From: Saposhnikovia divaricata
Lineage: Eukaryota > Streptophyta > Magnoliopsida > Apiales > Apiaceae
Assembly: GCA_036435485.1 (NCBI GenBank)
Contig: CM071594.1
Location: forward strand, 101,707,001 to 101,771,000
DNA length: 64,000 bases
Reading direction: 5' to 3'
Part shown: one piece after another, positions 58,165-64,000 of the stretch
How positions within the stretch are numbered: position 1 is the first letter of the stretch
Layout: the number at the start of each line of letters is the position of its first letter
Notes under the pieces: generated by a model
Told to the model about the DNA's origin: nothing
What the model saw: the letters and a program-made list of their open reading frames with translations, nothing else
Database searches by the model: none
Position numbers and translations under genes: made by a program

Positions 58165-60515
58165 ATCACCAAGCTGAACCGAGACCCGCTACCACTACCC
58201 CTTACCGTACTCGACTACCAGGCAAGTTTCAATTCCCTTCTTTTAGGCTGTTGTTGTGATTGAATAAATATATATATATATGATTGCTGATATACATATG
58301 CCATTGCATGCATGCCTACTTTCAAGTTGAATTGATATACTTGTTCCCTGAATGTTATTGTTGGCTTATAAGCTAGATAGTTATATATCAGTTATAAGCC
58401 GGTTATTGTAAGACCCTCATAGAAGGGCGTATACATCTTATTAATCAAAAATAGACCGGGAGTCAATATTCCTTGATATATCGAGATTACCTCGGAGGAA
58501 AATATTTAAGTAAATATTTTCTATTATTTGGGCGACGAATATTATTTGAATATTCGTTCGAGACTAATTATTTTAACGATCCTTACTTAAAATAATTATT
58601 TGAACGTAACTATTCAACGAATAATATTTCTCAATATTCATTCAGAGTCGAATTGATTATCGACTATTATTTCGAATATTCTTCTAAAGATGAGACATTA
58701 AATGAATATTATTTGGATATTCTTTTAGAATATTATTTTATTAAATAAATATTACTTTTGAATATTCATTTAAGATATTAAATACTTGATGGATATTATT
58801 TTAATATTCATCTGAAGCTTGATTTAATTATCGAATATTATCTCGAATATTCCTTAAGGCTTGGATTACTAAATGAATATTACTTGATATTCATTTAGGA
58901 TATTATTCATTAAATGAATATTACTTTTGAATATTCATTTAAATTCTTAATTAATTATGAATATTACCTTAAATATTCTTTTCAGGTCTTATTAATTAAT
59001 GAATATTGTTTTGAATATTCATTTAAATATTTATTTATTCAATAAATATTCTCCTGATATTTCTTCAGGGATTATTTTGAGAAATACTCTGATTAAAGAT
59101 ATTCTTTCATATTCCCAAATATTCTTTAAATATTTTAACTCATTAAATATTCTCTGAATATTTATTCCATACTTAGAATAATCTCGATAAGGTTTATCTT
59201 CTTCGATTATTACAGAAAATATCTCGGAGTCATATTATTATTAATCTTATATCAAGAAAGGTTCTCAGACATCATTCTTCTTTGAGTCTATCTCCTTAAT
59301 AATAAGGGAACCTTACTTGGAAAATGTTATTTATCTTGTCGACTTCCCGGTCATAAAGTATTCCCTTCACCCGCAACTCGGGTGCTGTTGACTTATTAAG
59401 TCGTTGCATACCTTCTCATCTTTCGAGGGGTAAGATTACTGGAACAAGTTGATATCCGTTACCAAGTAATAGCTTGGGAGTTATTCGTAAATTTTCCTTT
59501 CCAACTAGATACGACTACTTTGTGGAGTCTTATCAACAAGTATTATACTTGGGGAAAGGGGGACGAACGTTACATTCAGAATCATGAATTCTATTTGAAC
59601 TAGGAGTCGTGTAAGAGGCCGAGTAGCGCCGGTCCATCCCCTTTGGCCCAACCGCTGGCCGGGGAGAGCTAGTAAGGCGGTATACAAGTAAAGCCGTCAG
59701 TTCTTCCTTCTACCGGTAGTAAATCTAAATTGAGCTGTACGATCTCGACTGATCATCAAGATTGGAACAGCGGGCGCGGTGAATACTCCATCATTGGTTC
59801 ATCATCCAAATTTATTTATTTCCTGCAACATGATTACTGTTGGCAGAGTTGGAAAAGGGTCATAACTGGAATTGCAACCTTTTCTTGCAAGTTCCTCTTC
59901 TTAATAACAATAAGAATATCTCGCTTACTTTGATGTAGCAGATATTTCTACAAACAAATACTTCAAGTTACCTTGTAACTTCATCGTTCATATTATACTG
60001 GCATCATTTCCGTAAATGCATGGCATATGGTTTGAAAGATACTTTTGAACTGTTATACATTATCGTTCAGTTATATATTATTGTTGGTGGGCTATTGCTC
60101 ACCCTTGCTTTATTATTATATCACAACAACAGCTAGACCAGATGACTCGCACAAGGCGCACTCGACGCGGGCGAGGACGATGAGACTACCAGAGCTGAAG
60201 AAGAAGCTATTGGTAGGGTATATTTATTCTTTCAGTACCAAGAATATGGTCTAGTATGACTTATGTAAATGGATGGCAAAGAGTATGTATTATATTGAAA
60301 TTCTTTTGGATTGTAAGAACTCATAATGTGATTAATAAAAATTTGATTGTTACTCTGATTTCATCTCTGGGACTATAACGGGTGTGTTTTATATTGTTGT
60401 GTTGGGTTATAGAGACGTAATTTATTTTATGTTAAGGAAAGTTCAATTGTTGTGGACAGAATTGGAAACCGTAACCACCGGATCCCGGACCCCGGATCTG
60501 GGGGTGTTACAGAAG

Positions 60516-60527
60516 TGGTATCAGAGC
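60516..60527 (+). promoter_or_regulatory. Primer-binding site (initiator tRNA-Met type)
   Basis: TGGTATCAGAGC, four bases (GAAG) after the LTR end; same spacing as in the minus-strand family member. Confidence 0.93.
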
Positions 60528-61689
60528 GTACGTTATAAACCCCAGAGATGAGGTGACGTTAAAACAATAAATTCAAAAAGATAATAAGAACTCTTGCCAA
60601 GTTCATAGTCGGACTACTTAATGTAGTGAAGACATATAAAACCCTTATGGGAACTCGTAAGTATAATGATAGTAACTTAGCTCGATATCGTATCGACGAG
60701 TAAGGCGACTGACCTTGAGGCATACGAGCAACAGTGCGATGATGCTTTATATGCTGAAGATCAGCGGGTAATTCGATGGAGTACCCTACTGGAGACCCGG
60801 AAGAGGTTCCAGCAGATAAGGAAAATCCTGTTAGGATAAGGAGCTTACCCATGGGTAATGAGGGTCGCAGCCAGAATGACTGTGATGATTAAGATATGGT
60901 GCTCAGAAAAGTGAGTATAAAGAACCGAGATATTATTAAGAGATCTGAAGATGCATGTTGAATTCATAGCCGGACTACCAGATGTAGTACCAGCAAGAAA
61001 GAAGGATTGGAAGAATTACTTGAGATCTTATACAGAAATAGATGAGAATTCTTAGAGATTTTCATCTTAACAAAGAAAGAGCTAGAGGGATGTATGATTA
61101 TCAAAGACATCGATTTAGGGCGAGGAGCAGAGCCCCCAGGAATAGTGGAGAAGGAGGCAGTAAGTGCCATATCATTTGATAAATGAATTAGTATGAATAT
61201 GGTCAGTAATAATTCGCCATGAGAAGGCAGGTGTCGTAGGTTGTAAATTATGGAACCAAATTGAGGTTAATAAGGTGGTTTTATTAAGGAAAATGTTCAT
61301 TTTATGAATGAATCATTTAGAAAGTAAAGACATTGGGAAGTGATAGCATGATTGGGTAAAGTTATATAAGGAAGTAGTAAGCAAGACAATGATCTCAGAA
61401 CCTACCGGAAGATAAGACCAGTGAGTCAAGATGAACTCGTAATGAGACTACTGCCAGAGACTGAGTATAGAGTTAATTCAACTCAGTTAAATCATGAACC
61501 AGAAACGTTAGATGCATGTGATTCAGAGGAATATTAAATTCCTTCTTCTCTTTGAATGGATTATAGTAGTTACCTTAAGTTTACTCCGACACGGAATTAT
61601 AATAGATCAAGTAATACGATCAGCAGTTAAAGAGAAAAATGTGAGAAAATCTTCCTGGAGCTAAAAGGTGAAATTGGTAATGACCAAGA

Positions 61690-61757
61690 GCTGGCATTGC
61701 TTAATGGAAAAAGGAGACTTTGTGCTTCCAATGACGCTTCGCATAAAGGGTTAGGTA
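61690..61757 (+). pseudogene. RNaseH catalytic-block remnant, out of order
   Basis: GCATTGCTTAATGGAAAAAG, then DASHKGLG-coding sequence. It aligns with 17565-17630 of the outer element (LALPDGKGDFVIYSDASHKGLG) but has lost the frame. It sits upstream of the RT box remnant. Confidence 0.65.
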
Positions 61758-63360
61758 GACCGACATTTGGTAGCATTGAATATCAGGATGTTGTGACAGG
61801 TTTCAGTTTGAAACTGTTGATTCCCTTCTAAGGGATGGATATAATTTATTCCTCTCCAGTGGGTAAACTTCCAATCTGATGATGATTATTTCGTTAACTA
61901 TGACTGCTTATGATTCCACCTTCTTGGAGGTTCATAGAACTATTCTTCAGGTTTCGAAATTGGTCTCCTTAATGTTACCAGTAGGTGGGTAGATTGATCA
62001 AAATTTCCCTGAGTCTGGAAAGGAATTCGGTGAATTTTGGCAAACCTTGTCTTTCTGATTATCAGAGAATGTCATGGAAGAGAGTAGAAACTGGAGCAAA
62101 CCCTGTGATTTGGGTAAGGATGCTGTAATATGGGTTAGTAAACGGACCCTGAGCATTACAATCGACGGTAGTGATAAAATGATGAAGTGAGATTGGACGA
62201 AAACAGGAAATGTAAATAAGAAATTAGCCGGACGGAGAAACTCCGGGATTGACTTAAGTGAAAAGGCTGTTATGCCAGGAATGGTAAGCTTGCGTGGCAC
62301 GCGGGATTGATAAGAATAGTTGAAAAGATAAAAAAAAAAAAAAAAAAAAAAAAGGAAAGGCGACCGGAGACGGCGCTGAGTAGCCGATTAAGACTTATAT
62401 GAAGTAAAGTTTTGGAAAGGTAGAAAGGTATCAAAGAAGAAGGCACTATGCCGGCAATTGCTAGAAAAGTAATGCTAATTAGCCAGCCCTTAAAATCATA
62501 TATTTTTATGTGTGGCCAGTTGAGGCCAAGTCACAACGGACTATAAAGTGACTAGACCAGCAATGAAAAGACAAAGCAGGGTTGCTTCTAAGAAAGCACC
62601 GATTGCAAGGGCTTCTGATATAAAGGAAACATTAATGAGATCGTTTGAATCTTCTGCCGAACAACCCATGTTTTGATTGGGAATTCACTAGACCTTTTTG
62701 GGATGGGGTCACCCGTACAAAAGTGACTCATGTGTATATGGTTGTCCAAGATTTCGAGTAAAATGGAAGTATAGTGACTTGAGATGTATGATGTTAGGGT
62801 ATCATGAATACCATGAATATATTATGACGGAGGAAAGTAAACAATGAAGGTATATGAAGAGGGTATAGAAAAGGACAGAAATTGAACAGTATGCTGTAGA
62901 AATTTTGTCTAAGGCAAGTACATTTGAGAAGAACGATAAGTACTAAGAGATTCACGTTGAACTCGACCAATGTCTTCCAAAACATCCTTGCTACCATTAC
63001 CAAGTTCTGTAAGAGAGCAGATAGGCATACGTTGCCTTTTGGAAGGCCAAATAGGCTGACAACTATCTGAAAGAAGAGGGTGGCATTAAGCCACCGATCG
63101 ATTATCAAATGAGAATGATTGAAAAGAGACCTTTATTAAGGGTACATGATCTGATTGCCAATTATAAGATGCAAGAATTCCTTGGCAGTTGAATTAAGGA
63201 TAGGATATCCATAAATTAAGACAAACCCTGGGGAATGCACAAGGGGTGGCATTAACCCTAATAACGACATTATGACTTCAGATGATATGAGTTGGACTTG
63301 CTAAGGCAACAATGACGGGTAAGGATTATTAAAAAGAGTTCTGGAAAGAACATAGATAGA

Positions 63361-63420
63361 ATTATTAGAGTATTGATCAATGACATTTTGATATACCCTG
63401 TACCCAGAAAATACAGGAGG
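63361..63420 (+). pseudogene. RT box remnant
   Basis: VLINDILIY, then PVPRKYRRK; counterpart of the minus-strand fragment at 9140-9220, with the same D-to-N change. Confidence 0.65.
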
Positions 63421-63799
63421 AAGGATGAGGATGACCTATGAAACCTTACAAGGAAAAGGGTAATATTCCGAACTTCAAAATGGAAGTTTGGTAAGGAATG
63501 TATGACATAGTAACAATAATGCCAGATGAGGCATGTATGAAACCCTGAGGAAGTATGGATTGAACCTATAAAGGTTGAGATTATCCTAAGATAAGGAAAG
63601 AACTAAGAAAAGAAGTATCCTAAGTAGGATTGGGAATAAACGTGATAAAGTTCCCACGGGTAGGTGGAAGCAATGACTTATGGAGAAACACTGATAAATA
63701 TACTTTTCTCCATCAGCAGAGCTTAAGGGAGAATGCTTTCACCCAACAATGATGGGAATGAGGTAGAAATGTTTGAATTGGAATATATCCAGAGAACAA

Positions 63800-63850
63800 G
63801 GATTACCAGAAATTATTATTATCAGGAAAGGCCAATGAGGTGGCCGACAG
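63800..63850 (+). pseudogene. RNaseH C-terminal remnant
   Basis: Nucleotide similarity to the YHPGKANVVADALSRKE-coding stretch (17890-17931, then 22542): AGGAAAGGCCAATGAGGTGG followed by CCGACAGTCTAAT. Broken frame. Confidence 0.55.
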
Positions 63851-64000
63851 TCTAATTATAAAGGAATAATTATAAATGTTCATACCGAAGAAACAAAATG
63901 ATATTTGGAAAGACCTTGAAGGTCATATTGGAGTGGAGGAAGTTACATTCCTTTTGATGATTGTGCAAGAATCGAAGGTAATAATAGTTTAAGTAAAGAT

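Larger units (their letters stand above)
55404..60511 (+). repeat. 5' LTR (5108 bp) with a distinct 5' module
   Basis: From about 56050 to the end it matches the 4.78-kb LTRs closely. The first roughly 640 bp differ: after TGTAAGAACC and AATTAAAACTTTTTATTA it holds unrelated sequence, a 20-bp tandem array (55667-55760), and what looks like a second, divergent version of LTR motifs (AATAGTGATTTTG, GAGGAAATAAGTG, ACCGGACAGTGG). The palindrome array is at about 58500-59170 and the candidate TATA at 58155-58164. The end GGGGGTGTTACA is followed by GAAG and the PBS. Confidence 0.9.
55404..64000 (+). mobile_element. Second copy of the non-autonomous long-LTR gypsy family, runs off the window
   Basis: 5' LTR (55404-60511), PBS and about 3.5 kb of interior. 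The interior is homologous to 12036 down to about 8600 of the minus-strand element. AATAT (55399-55403) is the expected left TSD; its partner is outside. It has no long open frame. Confidence 0.88.
60512..64000 (+). other. Interior of the second family copy: scrambled pol remnant
   Basis: Stops in all frames. Pol traces in order are: RNaseH-like (61690-61757), RT box (63361-63420) and RNaseH end (63800-63850). A 24-A run at 62330-62353 is absent from the other copy (about 10215). Minus-strand open frames here (60559-60852, 61998-62300, 62794-63108) are antisense and mirror those at 8994-11989. Confidence 0.75.

Overview
This is a eukaryotic window from a flowering plant, most likely a eudicot with a repeat-rich genome. 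I see no intact host gene. Nearly everything is transposable elements nested inside one another: Ty3/gypsy chromoviruses with very long LTRs (4.4-5.1 kb), Ty1/copia elements, RNaseH-bearing L1-type LINEs, and a CACTA DNA transposon carrying exon fragments of plant nuclear genes. Plant affinity rests on TGGTATCAGAGC (initiator-tRNA-Met) primer sites, a Tekay-like pol with a C-terminal chromodomain-like tail, a LINE with DUF4283, zf-RVT and RNaseH domains, and captured exons resembling plant anthranilate synthase alpha.

Region 1-28531 is an outer, decayed gypsy chromovirus on the + strand whose 5' LTR lies left of the window. Its gag, protease and first RT residues (1-1742) are cut by a minus-strand LTR element (1743-16818, TSD ACACC). 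RT and RNaseH resume at 16824 and are cut again by a solo LTR (17932-22536, TSD CTTAG). Integrase and the chromodomain-like tail (22542-24104), a polypurine tract and the 3' LTR (24138-28531) follow. The three LTR types belong to one family, so the family has inserted into itself. The outer element itself landed in codon 7 of a copia gag on the minus strand, whose PBS and LTR follow at 28532-29327.

Region 29328-36220 holds a nearly full-length but frameshifted LINE (ORF1, then endonuclease, RT, zf-RVT and RNaseH) and a gene-free spacer. Region 36221-41540 is a CACTA transposon with CACTACTA termini and repeated ACATCGGTTTT-type subterminal motifs. It has no visible transposase but carries intron-exon pieces of at least three unrelated nuclear genes: anthranilate synthase alpha, a NAR1-like Fe-S assembly factor and a PGG-domain ankyrin-type membrane protein.

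Region 42253-55403 is a decayed copia element (SIRE-like by LTR and PBS) interrupted by a second copy of the LINE 3' end (47008-48511) and another LINE tail ending in poly(A) (48512-50247). A long degenerate AT-rich tract and a minus-strand copia LTR follow. At 55404 a second member of the long-LTR gypsy family begins (5' LTR 55404-60511, PBS 60516-60527) and runs off the window.

The two long-LTR elements with internal sequence (1743-16818 and 55404-64000) share the same non-coding, rearranged pol-derived interior. They look like a non-autonomous (LARD-like) family that would need gypsy proteins supplied in trans. One of them has nearly identical LTRs, so it moved recently.
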